From positions 1 to 37,965 of the forward strand of contig ADNK01000420.1 of NCBI GenBank assembly GCA_000320545.1: a stretch of DNA of 37,965 bases. Direction: 5' to 3'. Under the pieces are notes generated by a model. That model had not been told where the DNA came from. It ran no database searches and saw nothing but the letters and a program-made list of their open reading frames with translations. Within the stretch, counting starts at the first letter, position 1; every line of letters starts with the position of its first letter. The DNA comes from Bigelowiella natans CCMP2755 (taxonomy: Eukaryota; Cercozoa; Chlorarachniophyceae). The position numbers and the translations under genes were made by a program. Shown here in pieces: positions 1 through 13,126 of this stretch.

Positions 1-70
<70 letters not shown>

Positions 71-149
71 AACAGTGAGATGACGAACAACTACTACCAG
101 CTGCTCCTTATACTCAATCATCTTCTGAGACTGTGAGAGAGAACACACA

Positions 150-187
<38 letters not shown>
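1..187. repeat. TA, GT and CA dinucleotide microsatellites
   Basis: A TA tract (1-35) runs into a GT tract (about 36-68), and a CA tract follows at about 143-187. No gene is visible in positions 1-685. The short open frames there come from repeats (a His run from CAT repeats near 265) and show no family similarity. Confidence 0.9.
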
Positions 188-190
<3 letters not shown>

Positions 191-685
191 GCAACGTGAG
201 GGAAGAACTACGATTCGTTTGGGGTAAATGATTCCAAATTATTCTTATTTGGCAGGTAGCTGCTCTCATCATCATCATCATCATCTTTGCTACTTAAACC
301 ACCTTGGCCTGATCTACCGCCTCATCGAATGTTCTCGTCCATACATCACAGTGATGCTGAAACCGATGATCGAATGCAACAATAACAACAACAATAAGAA
401 CAACAACGAAGGAGCGTCACATACATTGCTGTAAAACATCGGTGATATTCTTCTTTCTTTCTTTCCTTGCAAATGAAACAAACCAATGCTTTATTCTTCG
501 TTGGCTATTCTCACGAGAATTTCTTCCTACTTGCACGGCGTTCCAAGACTGGATTGTTGGGGGTAAACAGGCAGCACCGCCGCTTTGAACTTCGATAATT
601 CTGCTCACATTTGCCCTGGTTTGAAGGAGGAGGAACCATGAGTTGCTGCATAATGCCGTGTGAAAGTGCCGAGTATGATAGTCCA

Positions 686-689
686 TCAT

Positions 690-728
<39 letters not shown>

Positions 729-1109
729 CTCCCTGTTTCTCTATCCCCCTCCCCCCCTCTATTTCTTTCTTCCAAACGGGACTTGAGATCTGAGGCCTTC
801 GCATCCACAATCTTCCGCCATCTGCCGAGGGATACAACAATGCACAACAAAGCACGGTTCAACGTAGTAGCACTGAGCATAAATGAACGCAGCATAGCGT
901 GGAAAACATGCTTCGAGTAATTGAATTGTTTCCGAGGGCAGGATAACCCTGCCGACTTCTACGACTACGACCTTCCTGCAGCATACGCGTGTAACGCTGA
1001 ATCCTGGGATGCAAAGCATACGATTGCTCCAAGATGAGAAGGGTGAAGCATAGTGAAGCTCACGGTGCCGAACGCTGAGAATATCGCTTGTAAGTCTTTC
1101 GTGTCCATC
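686..1109 (-). CDS. 3' end of a gene with a PARN-like RRM domain (partial)
   Basis: Two minus-strand exons can be modelled: 972-1109 and 686-821, joined in phase 2, with the stop at 686-688. The first encodes an RRM-like segment with the core DLQAIFSAFG, followed by a strand like the RNP1 region (GAIVCFASQDSA). The SAFG stretch and the spacing resemble the RRM of poly(A)-specific ribonuclease PARN (human DLYQLFSAFG). The last exon gives a basic helical stretch and then an Arg-Glu dipeptide run encoded by the CT microsatellite at 690-725. The acceptor before 1109 follows CTTTCTGGCAG, and the donor at 971 is GTCGTA, which is weak. I could not place upstream exons or a nuclease domain with confidence, so the gene is partial here. 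It could be another RRM protein. Confidence 0.42.
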
Positions 1110-1610
1110 CTGCCAGAAAGGAGCAGCGTACAGCCAGTCGTATATGCCGTCATCAACAACGGCATCAGCAAGGGTGATGGGAGGGATGGAGCAAAGTGCC
1201 GGGGGGGAGGGGAATGCAAAAAGATAAAGTACTCACGATGAAAGCAACGAATGTGTTGTTGGAGGGTATTGTCATCGTCGGTTTGCATGTTTGCTGCTGT
1301 CATGTAAGTCCTCCACGTACCTTCCTGCAGACAACGGCGCTCCGCATACGAAAATCGCGCGCTTATAGGTGCAATTCGCAGCTTTTGAGATACACGGGGA
1401 GGGGGGAGAAAGGAAAGTGTGGTGGAAAAGGCCATTTGCACAGTGAATAGTTGAGAGATGAATATGAAGCATACGGCGGATCAAGACAGCAGGATTGAGA
1501 GAAGGAGGGTTAAGGGAATGGGGGGGGGGTGGGAAGAGAGAGAGAAAGAGAATGAACAAATTTTGTAAAAGAATTAACCGAATCTGAAAACAGGGAAGTA
1601 TTTCTACTAC

Positions 1611-1642
<32 letters not shown>

Positions 1643-2014
1643 GATACTAATATCGCAAATACCCCGTGGAAAACGTTGAAACATTGAGTCACAAGAAAGA
1701 TGAAGGCGCACAAATATTGAAATCTGAGCAATAACAACAACAACAACATTGTAGAGAAGAGTATTCGGGCACACACAAACATAAAGCACGTGGCATATGA
1801 TCTGCACAAATTGAGTCATATTGATGATAGCCTTATCACCACCATGTGCTCAGGATGTGAATCAATGCGAATGCGGAGCTCTCGGAAACCTGACGATAGT
1901 GACCAAGGAAGAGAACATCGATGATATCACTGCTATGTGCTATTCACATTCGATATCGCAGTATCACTGCCCTCATATGCTTCTTTCCCACACCCTCAAA
2001 TATGTTCCTTATAC

Positions 2015-2222
2015 CGTCAAATTGCTGGTCTCGCCATCTTCGCACACGCGACATGCGAACGGCTTCTTTCCTGAAAAGGAATCGCGCGTCAAAGAATATG
2101 ATGAGGTCAGAGGAGTATACCAATAAAGTGGACTCATTTCTGCATGATACGTATGCGTCGCAGTAATATATCTGTGTATGTGTACTTTGATTTTATTTAA
2201 TACCAAATACAGCAAAATTACA

Positions 2223-2257
<35 letters not shown>

Positions 2258-4273
2258 GTGTGTGTGCGTGCGTGTGGGGGGTGGGCCTTGGACCGTAGCC
2301 GCTCAGCATCCTCCTTTTCCCTATTTTTCTACAACAGCAGCAAAGTATGAAAAGACGATATCAGCTCTCATTCCTACTAAACAAAAATAAAAGAAGAAGA
2401 AAGACAAGCTCTCGTCTCCTCGAACGTACCTGCTTTGTTTCTAACGTATCCTGCAAACAATATGGGAGGGAGGAAACGATTAGTTCATTGATTCATTATC
2501 TTTCCGAAGTTATATATCTACAAAAATTTTTGGGAGCTGTGAGGTGCTAAGAATTCTTTTTCAGTGTGTTCAAAGTACTGTTGTGTTGAGTCTTTTCTTC
2601 AAGGTTTTTGAGTTTTTCTTCTTCTTGTTGTTCTGGCCTCCCCCTCCTGCGGTCTGTATTCCTTCAAAGGTGCCCTGCGGATATGAAGATGATTATACTA
2701 GTTCCCGTCCCATTTAGTCTAAATTGTGTGTCATATGAGAGGGGTCTGCATGTATGGCAGGTCATACTATGTGACTGTCGTTCGTTGCAAAATGTGATTT
2801 CATATATGCTAATGATGAATGCACTTGTTCCGTACTTCTCTCTCAAAATTATGCTTTAGTTTATTGATAAACTTGCCCAAAGGTAAAGATTCCTTCCTTT
2901 AATATGAAAAATCATATCCAGTTTAATAACGAGGGGGGCCATGGAGGATGCAGATGGACATAACCCGCCTCCCCGGAGCCCTATCAGAGAGGAGAATTCG
3001 GTCTTCATCGGGGGCAATGCCTGAATTAAAAGTAGTGACATTGAAATTTAAGATAACGATACTGGAAACTGAGCAAAATCATGGGCAGCAGCATACCTTA
3101 ACGAATCCACATCCACATTGTATCATCGTAACAATAGTAATCTGAGTTCAAATTCAATCAGACATTCTTTCCCGCCTTCACGTGATATTCCAGCCAAAAA
3201 CCCGCACCAAACACCGCGATTTTTTTCTAGAGTTTACCGGAAGCAGAATCACTCCCATGTGGCATCCTCTCCAGCACCGTGACTGAAGAATGTGGACGGC
3301 TTTACGAAGGGCTGGGGCGTTGCGTGAAGGGCCAGCTCGTGCTCGCAGAATTTCCCGCAAATTCGCACCAGTTCATCCGTCAAGAAATTTTCCTTGTCGC
3401 AGGTCACGATTACCCTATGTTCCTGTAATTCTTCATGAATTGTCATTCGATCTGCAGCAAGTTACGACAGGGGAAAGTTGATGCCGCGAAGGGGAAATGT
3501 CCTGGAATACATGACAAAATCAAAATTTCCTTGGAATATGAGGATATGTTTCCTCAGTCGCCGAACCACTCCCCATAGTGTACCTCTTCCTGGTAACGCT
3601 CGCGACCCGGCGCATCTGTACTTATCGCTGACGGGATGTAATGTAGGGTGGGCGGTTGGGGAGTACTATTCATTCCCCATGCAATACATCAGAAAGTGAT
3701 GCGATGCTGATGCAATAAATGGCGAAATTGTATTCAGATTAACGCATGTTTTCCCGGTCAACTTCACCTTTCGTTAGAATGCAGGGTATGATCATTGTCG
3801 TGCAATAGTGATACTATCGTTCGTGTTAACATTTCAGACCTAATGGTTCACTGCTGAAGAGACACCTGTATTCGCCGGAAACGTTTTGTATGAGCATCAA
3901 AGGCCTTCAATACCTTCCGGGTTGTCATTATCAAAACAATGTGGGCTCCACCCCCACCCCCCTTGAAGCAATGAATGATCCCTTGCGCTCAATATGGTAT
4001 ATTGTACACCAAAAAACCTCTGACTGTACTACTCAATGACACAGATATTCGAACTCGGTTCGCTCCGGCTTTCCTCCTGTTTGTGCTGACGACGACAGCG
4101 GTCATCTTGAGCCTCCTCCATCTCCATCCGGCTGAGGAGGAAGTCACTCAACCAGATTTATTCAAACCCCTTGTTCTGTTGTCTATACCCACCTCTATGT
4201 TAAGGGGGAGGCGATCAGTAGCATACATCCCGATTCGAATGCGGCGATTTTGTTCCAAGGCGGCTAAATCGGT
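2015..4273 (-). other. Possible unassigned minus-strand exons
   Basis: Two segments look like exons on the minus strand. 4193-4273 is 27 whole codons after an AG and before a GTGGGT donor, rich in Arg and acidic residues (it contains RIRIGMYATDRLPLNIE). 2015-2070 follows CCTTTTCAG and precedes GTATAA, encoding KKPFACRVCED and a short tail. Similar fragments occur near 2940-3030 and 3250-3450. I could not join them in consistent phase or recognise a family. They could be upstream exons of the RRM gene that ends at 686, or chance open frames. Confidence 0.2.
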
Positions 4274-5786
4274 CTCAGGAGGTGCATGTTCCAACCCTTT
4301 TTTATTATCTTATTCTCCAGTGGATGATATTAAAAAAAAGTGCTAAGACAACTCTATGTGGTTTTTTTTTTAATTGGTGGTAGTTGGAGATCATAGGACG
4401 CCACGGATATACCATGATGCCGAGCTGAAAAGGGGTACTCGACACACCTCTAGCTTTTATGATGATGGATGGGACTCATTATTTATTGGATGCAGGAGAC
4501 ATCATCGAGTTCGAAGCGGCCCAATCAAACTACATCGTAAATACTTTCCAACGTTACTATGTTTCCCTACATCACCTAGATACATCGGTGGTAGTCATGC
4601 CAACAAAACCATAACTTTGATTCGAGATTTTAATATATTGACAGCAAGAACGCCAATATTTGGCAGTGTCGTCGAACGAAAATCATTGGACTTAACTTTG
4701 AAATATTCTCCGTGGGCCACACCACACTAGGCTCAGGTGATGCGCATGAAAGTCGATAGCTGCTTTCGGATATTTGACGGTAGTACTATATAATTACAAC
4801 ATTGTTGTATATCAGTCCGTAAGTACGTTATAATTACTACCAAAAGGCATAAACGGCGAATTTGAGGCTCGAATACAGCAGGTTGACAAAAGGCACACGA
4901 CAGGTACTACTATATCAACACACGATGATGGTGATGGCGACGACGACAACTCGTTTATTCTTCCTTCGTTTTTGGAAAAATGATCAAATTCTCTATCTAT
5001 CAGTTGTCATTGAAGAGTTACTACGCCAGCAAAACTCTGAAGCCGGCACGAAACATCCTGCAAAGCTCATTTTCAGTCCTCTCAAAAGCAAGAGTCGCAT
5101 GCAATTTCTCGGTATCCATTTCAATATCGGATAATACATTGTTCTTTGCTGAGAATTTTGCCTTGGAATTATATTTATTTGCTGTTTCAATGCGAAGTTG
5201 AAAAGGCCACGGAGCTTGGCGTTGAAGAAATCTATCCCGTCGTTATGCAGAGGACTGAGGTTTAAATTTATCCATTGCTATTGAGAATCTATTTTTCTGT
5301 GGTGCCAGTATATGATTACATTGCATTCAGGTTTCAAAAATCAATATGAACAAGTTAACTAGATATACGGTCGAAGCGTCTGAGCAATGCGAGCGACTTT
5401 CGTTGCCAGTAGTCCAACCTATTTCTTCCTTAGAAGATCTGCTACAGGTCGCCATTGTGTTCTTATGTATTATTGGGGAATATTTGAGGCGATAAGGCGA
5501 CTCGAATCTTGGCATCATTGAGACGAAGAGATTTTCTTTTTTGGTTTCCTCCACTAAAATACATAAATCCATCATGGCCTATCTGAACACGTTTTTGTGC
5601 AGAAGTGGCCGGAATCTCAACCTTTGTTCTGCTGCCTTGAACGTGGAAATTCGAAGGGTATTTAAATCAAAATGTCGATAAGATGAAACATTTGAAACTG
5701 TATGTACATATTTTCAGGCATTTTAGAAGACTTAAAATCTCGGGGTCCAAGAATAGCTAAATTTTAACATTCAATACAAGTTCTTT

Positions 5787-5824
<38 letters not shown>

Positions 5825-5951
5825 TCATTCTGTTACCGAACTCGTACAGAAAATTTGTCTGGGGCTGGATACATCATAGGTCCAGAAGGCGGATTCACTG
5901 CTCAGGTAGCACATTTTAAAAGTTTTCTTCGTTTGAAATATAATCATGTGT

Positions 5952-6026
5952 ACTGATGGTGCTCTGACTGATGATGTGTTGATTTGCGCTATTAGGAACA
6001 AGATCTGCTATCTGAGCACCATCAGT
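5952..6026. repeat. 13-bp perfect inverted repeat
   Basis: The arm ACTGATGGTGCTC at 5952-5964 is the exact reverse complement of 6014-6026, with 49 nt between the arms. No coding model overlaps it. It could form a hairpin in RNA or be the remnant of a small element. Confidence 0.7.
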
Positions 6027-7921
6027 GCTCTTTTGTGTCGTTAGGCCCGTTGATACTGAGGGCAGAAACTGCTGCCATTGCCGCATTGAGTGCACACAGA
6101 TTGAATGCGCTCGCACTAGAATCTATTTAAATTGAATATTCTTATGTTCGATTGATTTGCCTTGTGATGGTTTACGCTGAGGCCTCTACTCTGAGTTTGC
6201 AGTTGAGAAATTGCAAATACTTTTGTTTTGTCGGATTTATCTCACTCATCCATTTAGTGTTGATGTACCCGGCTTCATACAAATTTCAGTTGTAACATGC
6301 TGCACCTGTCTTCCCTTGTCATGTCCAATTTTGAAAAACGTCTTTTTGTTGCTTTTCAAGCATGTCATTGCTTAAATAATTTTTGAGTAAAAACGCATCG
6401 CACATTGATGCTGTCCTCCACTTTCGTGTTGTCATCATCAAAGCAAACCGCCTGTCAAATCAATGACGTCGGGCACATTAAGTTGGTACAGATGCTGACA
6501 CAGACGGTGCCACGATCAGACGGCACACGCAAGACTACCTAGCTACCCACGCTGCGCTGCGATGCGTGCATTGCAGGCATGCGGGCCTGTCACGTCTAGA
6601 TGTGCTAGCGTGTTCATTTGACAGCCGCACGTGTGCATCAGCTGACAAGATCTCCAGCGGACAAGTCACAGCAAGGACGCAAGGACAAGCTTTTGAGGAC
6701 GGCACAATCTCTGAGATGGGCATGCGTGAGCGAACAAAAGGGAGGCAAGTCCCATGTCGAATTCTCTTTGTTTCATTTCTGCTTCACTGGTTCGCTTGCA
6801 ATGAATTTGAGAGACTCCCCTGCACCACACCGCCATGCCAGCATGGCAAATTTCATTTCATTTCCATTTTTCAAAGAACTGCGTCATTCCCTCCTCAAAG
6901 TGGAAGTGGAAGTGGACGTGGACGTGGACGTGGACGTTCCCCAGTGCCAGCTAGCCAGCTCGACAACAGTTTGCCTGAGTGCATCTGTCACCAGTGTCCT
7001 CTTCACAGCCTGCTCGCTCGGGGATTCGGAGAGTCTTTTGTGAGTCCACAGAAGTGAGACTTTGAGGATGGTCATTCTCTCCAATTTCTGCAAGATCAGG
7101 GATGCACTCACGTGCTGCAGCTCTTCTTCAGGTGGGTCTGCGCTCTTTGGTGTTGGGGCGTTGACGAAGTTGATTGAATTGCAGGTCGAAAACGCCTGCA
7201 GTCACACGCAAACGGTGGTGCAGCGCAGGCGTAGAAGAAGAAGAACTGTTTCAAGCAAGGTTGGACGAATTCTGCATCATTGAATGCGCTGATTGCCGCA
7301 CACTCTCAAAAGCGCCCGCTTCAATGCAGACTGATTCGCACGAGTTCGAATGTTGTTTGTGGAATGCGGTCGAGATCGAATTTTTCCGGGAATTGTTGTG
7401 GTGACAAAGAGATGTCGCACGATGTAAATCCTCTGTGCATTTAGCCGAACAACAACAAGTGCTCCAGCATCGTCCTCGTCCTCGTGACAATGATCTCGTC
7501 GGCAAATGTCCTGCAATTTGATCGTGTTTCAATGCATGTTTTTGTGATCTTGGTGATAAATGGCCTGCCTGACGCGTGCTTGTTGCAAACAAATAAGAGC
7601 TCTGTCTCTGTCTCTCTCGTTCTCTCTCCCTCGCTCTCTCTCTCTCTTCAATGAGATTTCAAACTTAAATCGTCTTGAGATATGTGCTTCTCGTGCGTGT
7701 GGGAATCGTAGCATGCATGCCGTCTTCTTTTTCGCCGTCGTTCGAGTCATGGCGCAAGGGGAAAACACGCTATATTTTCTCTGTTTTATCCCGTTACTAT
7801 AATTTTTAAAAAAGCGGCGGAAATTGGCGGCAGCCATTTCGCGTCTCCGGGAGCACCACCAACCTCTACGACGAGTTTTAGCCGGAAGGAGGGGAGCTTC
7901 CTGCGGTGGCCTGACTTCAAC

Positions 7922-10303
7922 ATGGAATCCTCCAAGAACTTTTTTTCCCGTCGCCGCCATTACTTTCGTCAATCCTCCTACGGCTCTGTACAGACGAGAA
8001 CCAATTTATGCGTGGATGTGGAGCAGGGAGCAGCTGACCAGGATGTCAATGGCCATGATGAGAAGAGGACATTTCGTTGCAATGCTGCATCAGTGTTACC
8101 AATCACTTTTATGGTGACAAGTCTTCTTGTAGCTAGTATTTGGGTTTTCAAGAATGGTGATAGCACCTCCGCACCTACGGACTTCGTGGTCAGATCTGTG
8201 TGGTTCCTCCCAGGAATCGTAACAATCACCGCGTGCATCCTGATCTTCGTCATAGCTTTCATCTGCATCTCCTGCCACTTATCCCGACAGCTGACAGAGG
8301 AAAGAATGAGGTCAAGGCAGATCGAAGCAGAAAGAGCGCACGAATTGCAGCGATCTATGGAGGAGAAGTCCAGATCTTCAGCACTCTCCGCCAAGAGTGT
8401 TGAAGACCTGCAGGCAAGGTGCCAAGGGCAAAAAGAGGCCTTAACCATGACCAGGAGACTTCTCACACAAGATATTAGTTCGCTTCGCGCACACATTGCA
8501 AATATTTACGCGTGTGGAAGGCCAAACCTGCGAATGCGTCTAGAAATTATGGCGGAGGCACAGGAACAGCTGGCGACACGTCCGTATTTGGGAATAACAG
8601 TAGCAGACGCTTCCAGAGAATCGGGCGCATGTGTGAAAAGAGTTAACGAAGGAACACCTGGGTATGTGATGATACTGTAGACAATTGGAAGCAATCTTGG
8701 TTTTAATAAATATTCAAATTGGTTTTTTATTTTAAGCTATTTTTTCTTTGTGCTGTGCCGGGAAAATCGATAAAGTTGCTGTCCAACAATATGGTCTATC
8801 GTAGCTGTCATCGGAATTTTCTTAGCTAATACGTTACAAAATCAACTCAACATTTCTGGTGGATCTTTGGTCTTTGTAGATACCGTCAGGGAATCGAGCA
8901 AGGCGACGTGATCAAGGTGTTCGGTGGAATGGACGTTAAGAACAAGCAACAATTCATGAAACGCCTGAAGGCTACATCCCCAGGAGATGTCGTATGGATG
9001 GAAATCATCCGAAGGAACCGGTTAAGGTGATATGATTTATCAATATAAGTTAATATATTTCTTCATAATTGCAATCGGAATGGATCCCATAAGCGATTAA
9101 CTTTGCAAACAACACGTATACTGATTACCTTAATCACTGTTACATTTTGTGTTGGACGGTCGCAGAACGCTCATGATCAAAGTTGGAAGCCGTCAAGACA
9201 GCCTTGATATCAGAGCCCTTCAGCTTAAAGCAATGGTAGTAGGTTGCTTGCATGGAGAATCCTATCCCCCGAACAGTGCTTCGAAATCATGTTGTTACGA
9301 CGATTGACAACCCAGACATGTTGATAACCTAACGCCCTGTGAGATGGAAGTAAGGATAGAAGCTCGTTCATGAGTGTGTGTGCGTGTGTGTGATATTGTT
9401 GCTGTTGTTTGATTCCGGGCCCACAACAGGGAGTTGTAACGGAGAGCGATGTGAAGGAATGGAGATCGAAGATAGACCCACACCACACGTCTGGTTCGGA
9501 TGGAGAGACACCCGGGGCTACTACCAATGCTTCTACAGCTGTCGCTGGAAAAGTTTCTATGGCCTCTTCCTCCCCTCTCAACTTGTCTATGGACTCTGCT
9601 AATGTCGGTGTTGTCGCATCTTTTCGGAGTAGGATACGCACATTGCAGCTTTCCTGCTTTAACATGAGCTACATGTAAACGTACATTGCAGCTTGCCTGC
9701 TGTAGACTGAGCGACAGCGTAATGAGGCTGCAAGAAGAAAACATATCGATAATATGGTTCTTTTTTGGAAGGAACACTCCTCCCCTCGGCTATTACGTTT
9801 GAGCACTTTTCTCTCTTCTTCTTTTCACTTGGAGATGCTCCTCCTCCTCCTTCCCCTAACCAGTTTAATAATCCTCCTCCTCCTCCTCCTCTCCATTACA
9901 GGCAGCAGGAACCACCTCTTCTTCCTCTGAAGAAGGCGTGGTGTATTCTGGGACTCCGGAGAGTCTCTACAGCACCGCTGAACGTATCCGAGAGAAGCTT
10001 TCGATGCTTCGAAATGTGTCTGCGTTTGTTTCCAAAGTCTTGAAGGTGCGTCACGCTGCTGGAAAGCGATTATATGTGCTAAGATTCATCGCATTTTGTG
10101 TTTGAGAATAGAAGTTATATCATTGTTATAATCTCTCACACGGTTTCGTCGTTGTCGTCGTCGTAGGATACTGAAGGCTGTAAGAAACAGCTGCAGGATA
10201 TGCAGGCAGCACAAAAAAACTTGAAGGAAGTCAGACGCTACCTCGGAATTCAGGTGTGTCATTGATGGAACAGAGAAAAAAGAAAAGGAAGAAAAAGAAG
10301 ATT

Positions 10304-10347
<44 letters not shown>

Positions 10348-11016
10348 CTAACACACACATTGATGAATCGCTGTAATGATATAATTAGGTGGAATCTGTT
10401 GCGGGACAAGGTATGCTTGTGACGAGAGTGTCACCCTCGAGTCCAGGCGAAATGCAGGGCATTCGAAAAGGCGATGTGATTCACAAGCTGAACGGAGTCC
10501 TTGTCCCCACACTCAAGACATGGCTAAAATGCCTAAACAACATCGCTCCTGGGAACATCGTCGTGGTGGGTTGATTGTTATCGTTTTGCGGAGTGGCTGG
10601 GCTGTTTATTACGCTGAGAAGAAATTGAGAATTTTCGTATTGGGAGCAATTATGTGCCTGAGTTGGCGACCGTCTACTCCATTGCAATGCATGATGACAA
10701 CTGATTGATCCTTATTATTATTATTATTAATAATTATTGTTGTTATTGTTGTTGTTGTGTGTCGGCGTGATAAATATAGCTCGACATCATTCGCGGTACG
10801 GAAACTACAATCGCGGTGATAGAAGTAGGAACGCGTAGACTGTCGTTTGAAGGCCTTCACCAACTGTACCAGAAAGCAGCAGGACAACTTTGTACATCAA
10901 AGGGAGGGGAAGCTGCTGCAGGAGGAGGAGGAGGAGGAAAGGCAGAAGAGAATTTTGTCAAGAGAAAATTAACTCATCAAGAGTCGAAGAATGCCGAGAA
11001 GGAGCTGTACGAATGA
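7922..11016 (+). CDS. Two-helix membrane protein with two PDZ domains
   Basis: Eight exons: 7922-8661, 8880-9026, 9166-9235, 9430-9628, 9906-10045, 10167-10253, 10389-10565 and 10780-11016. They join in consistent phase to 598 aa. Two hydrophobic helices lie at about residues 57-76 and 93-118, followed by a charged coiled-coil-like stretch (120-190). PDZ1 starts at YLGITV (222) and continues across intron 1 through GYRQGIEQGDVI. A Ser/Thr-rich linker and a second helical stretch lead to PDZ2, which starts at YLGIQ (about 457) and contains IRKGDVIHKLNG. The C-terminal tail is Gly- and Lys-rich. No protease or kinase domain is visible, so it is probably a membrane scaffold. Exon 5 has tandem acceptors. 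The exact family is unknown to me; both PDZ assignments rest on the GLGI-like strand and the GDVI motif. Confidence 0.8.
10313..10345. repeat. TA microsatellite in intron 6 of the PDZ gene
   Basis: A run of TA dinucleotides lies inside the intron between 10253 and 10389. It has no coding role. Confidence 0.9.
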
Positions 11017-12401
11017 CGGATATTATCTGTGTAACATTCTCTGGTTTCCCGTGTGACCTCGCTGCCTCCTCAAATGCTTCTTGTAATTCTGCTCATTTTG
11101 TGCAAAATTAGAGGAAACGCGTAGGATCGCAGGGTTTCTAATATTTCTCTAATAATAGCTTTTTACATATGTATATTTGTATCCAAAATATGGATTATTG
11201 ATGAAAGAACAGTCCACCATATAACTGTATGAACTACAAACCTTAATTTATTTTTCAAATGATTGATTGCGTACAAATGCAAAATTTAAACCAGGACATG
11301 ATGAGAACAAGAGACCTCACCATGCATCGCAGCTATGAACAACATTCTGCATGTGCTTATTGGCATGTCGCACATCGATCGCAGGTATACGAAACGACAA
11401 AAAGTGTGACCGCGATGGCCGACCTACATGAACAACTAGATGAGCGCATCGCATGTCTAGATGTGTGCATACTTATTGTCACAATAATGTGTGCCACAAC
11501 CTTGCTAGCTTGCCCCCTACGTGTTGGTTCTTTACACCGGAGACTCTCGTGCATTCCGTGATGCGCATGCGCATCCCTAGTCTTCAGTTATGGTATATGC
11601 GCAGGCCGCCCGCCACACTGCTAGACTGCTAGCACACTCATTTCGCGCGAGATTCTCCGTGCTTCAATGCACCACGGCATGCGCATGCCACGCGCATAGG
11701 TGTGTTGTTCGATTATTGTCTAGTCATGTGTTATCAGTGAGCTTTTTATTTATTGTGTGTTTTTATTGATTATTGCATCCTGCAATTATGCTTAACAACG
11801 CCATTATGCAGCAGCAGCAGCCTGCTGTCACGGACTAGTAGCTAGGCGACGAAGTGCTTAGACTGCTGCTGCATGCTAGCATGCGCGCAGCAAGCGTGGT
11901 GCAACATGCATGCTTGCTAACGTGTAATCGTAAGTGTTAGAAAGAGCAAGCATGACATTTAGAATAGCACCTGATATGTGTGGCGCTTGTCGCTCAATGC
12001 TGCGACGATTGATTGATGAATCTTGCATTATCTAGTTAATTGAGTCGTTCTCGAGGTCCACAAGCTCTTTTTCAATTGCACTGAGAAGCCGCATCGAAAA
12101 CATAACAATGATCAAGGACGGAGAATCAATTGTTTCTTGACTCTTGTCACCTCTCAGCATATTGCCATTCACGAATCTTCGTTACCATATCGTATCATAT
12201 CGGTGATATAGCAGCATGGGGCATGCTCTACTACCTTAGAGCTCCTAAGACGGCAGCATCATCGTCGAGATTCTGTGACATTGCAAAATAATCAGAATTT
12301 CCAAACTTCAGTGATCCACGGTTGCATATTCGAGAGAGCGTATCACTGCTGCTGCAACCACTACAACAAAAAAAACAACGGCAACTACTACACTATTACT
12401 A
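11017..12401. other. Convergent spacer with a CATGC/GCTAGC-rich island
   Basis: Spacer between the 3' end of the PDZ gene (+) and the 3' end of the fusion gene (-). From about 11320 to 12060 the sequence is packed with short palindromic words: GCATGCGCATGC-type runs, GCTAGC and CTAG. It includes one copy of the 12-bp palindrome CATGCTAGCATG at 11872-11883 and GTCTAGATGT at 11455-11464. The open frames here look accidental. Confidence 0.6.
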
Positions 12402-13085
12402 CTATTCTCCAACTTGTACTTCTTCCATCACCAGCGCTGGTGCTGATTCTTCTTTGCCGTTGTTCTCATCTGCGGTCTTCCTCTCTTTTATCTTGCTGGC
12501 ATCGTTTGTCTGTTAAAAATAATACGAATGAATGTGAATAATATCGTTCAGAGACACCAACCACAGAGACCCTCTCCCCCCCCTCACTTCTCTCCATCAT
12601 CGCTCTATTATTCTCTTCTATTAATGCTCCCCTACCGACCGACCTTTGTTGTAGACGCGAGTTCTGATTCAGCGCCCTCGTTATCCCCGTCCTGATCATC
12701 CTCAGGTATCATTGACATTCTGCTCTTTGTCCTTCCTCGACTTATTCTCTCCTTGTCGCGGTCGTTCGTAGCGCCTCCTCTCCCTCCACGTCTCTCAGTG
12801 AGATCTGACGTATTGTTTCATCAATCGTGAGTTGTGTATTGGGAGGAAGGCCCGACGGATGGATTCGGCCAGAAAAGTTAGAAACAAAAGACCTAAATGA
12901 CCTTCTAGACGGACATGCTTATGTGAGTAGAGGTAGGAGGAGGAGGAGGAGGAGGAAGCTGAAAGATGCTAACCCACCACTAGCAGCAGCAGCGATCTTC
13001 TCTCCCTTCTGAGCGGAAACTTCGATGTTATCTCCATCTCCTTGGTCTACTTTTATGAAAAACAAACGAAAGCACCGAAGAGTGT

Positions 13086-13126
<41 letters not shown>

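Larger units (their letters stand above)
1110..7921. other. Long spacer without a confident gene
   Basis: About 6.8 kb without a gene I can name. It holds microsatellites (TAC at about 1612-1642, CT at 2223-2252, TA at 5792-5819), a 13-bp inverted repeat (5952-5964 / 6014-6026), a GC-richer island with GCTAGC and CATGC words near 6480-6640, and a 6-bp tandem repeat near 6900-6936. That last repeat creates an artificial Gly-Ser/Gly-Arg open frame. A few minus-strand segments between 2.0 and 4.3 kb look like exons and are listed separately. Confidence 0.5.

Noticed and set aside
4440-4615. Plus-strand open frame with MMMDGTHYLLDAGD
   Set aside because: About 58 codons without a clear acceptor, start or family match. 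It could be chance in a long spacer.
3975-4730. Two plus-strand frames of about 120 codons
   Set aside because: No domain or conserved motif; the minus strand of the same stretch looks more exon-like.
6566-7057. Open frames with Gly-Ser/Gly-Arg runs near 6900
   Set aside because: The runs come from a 6-bp tandem repeat; the rest has no family similarity and overlaps another equally long frame.
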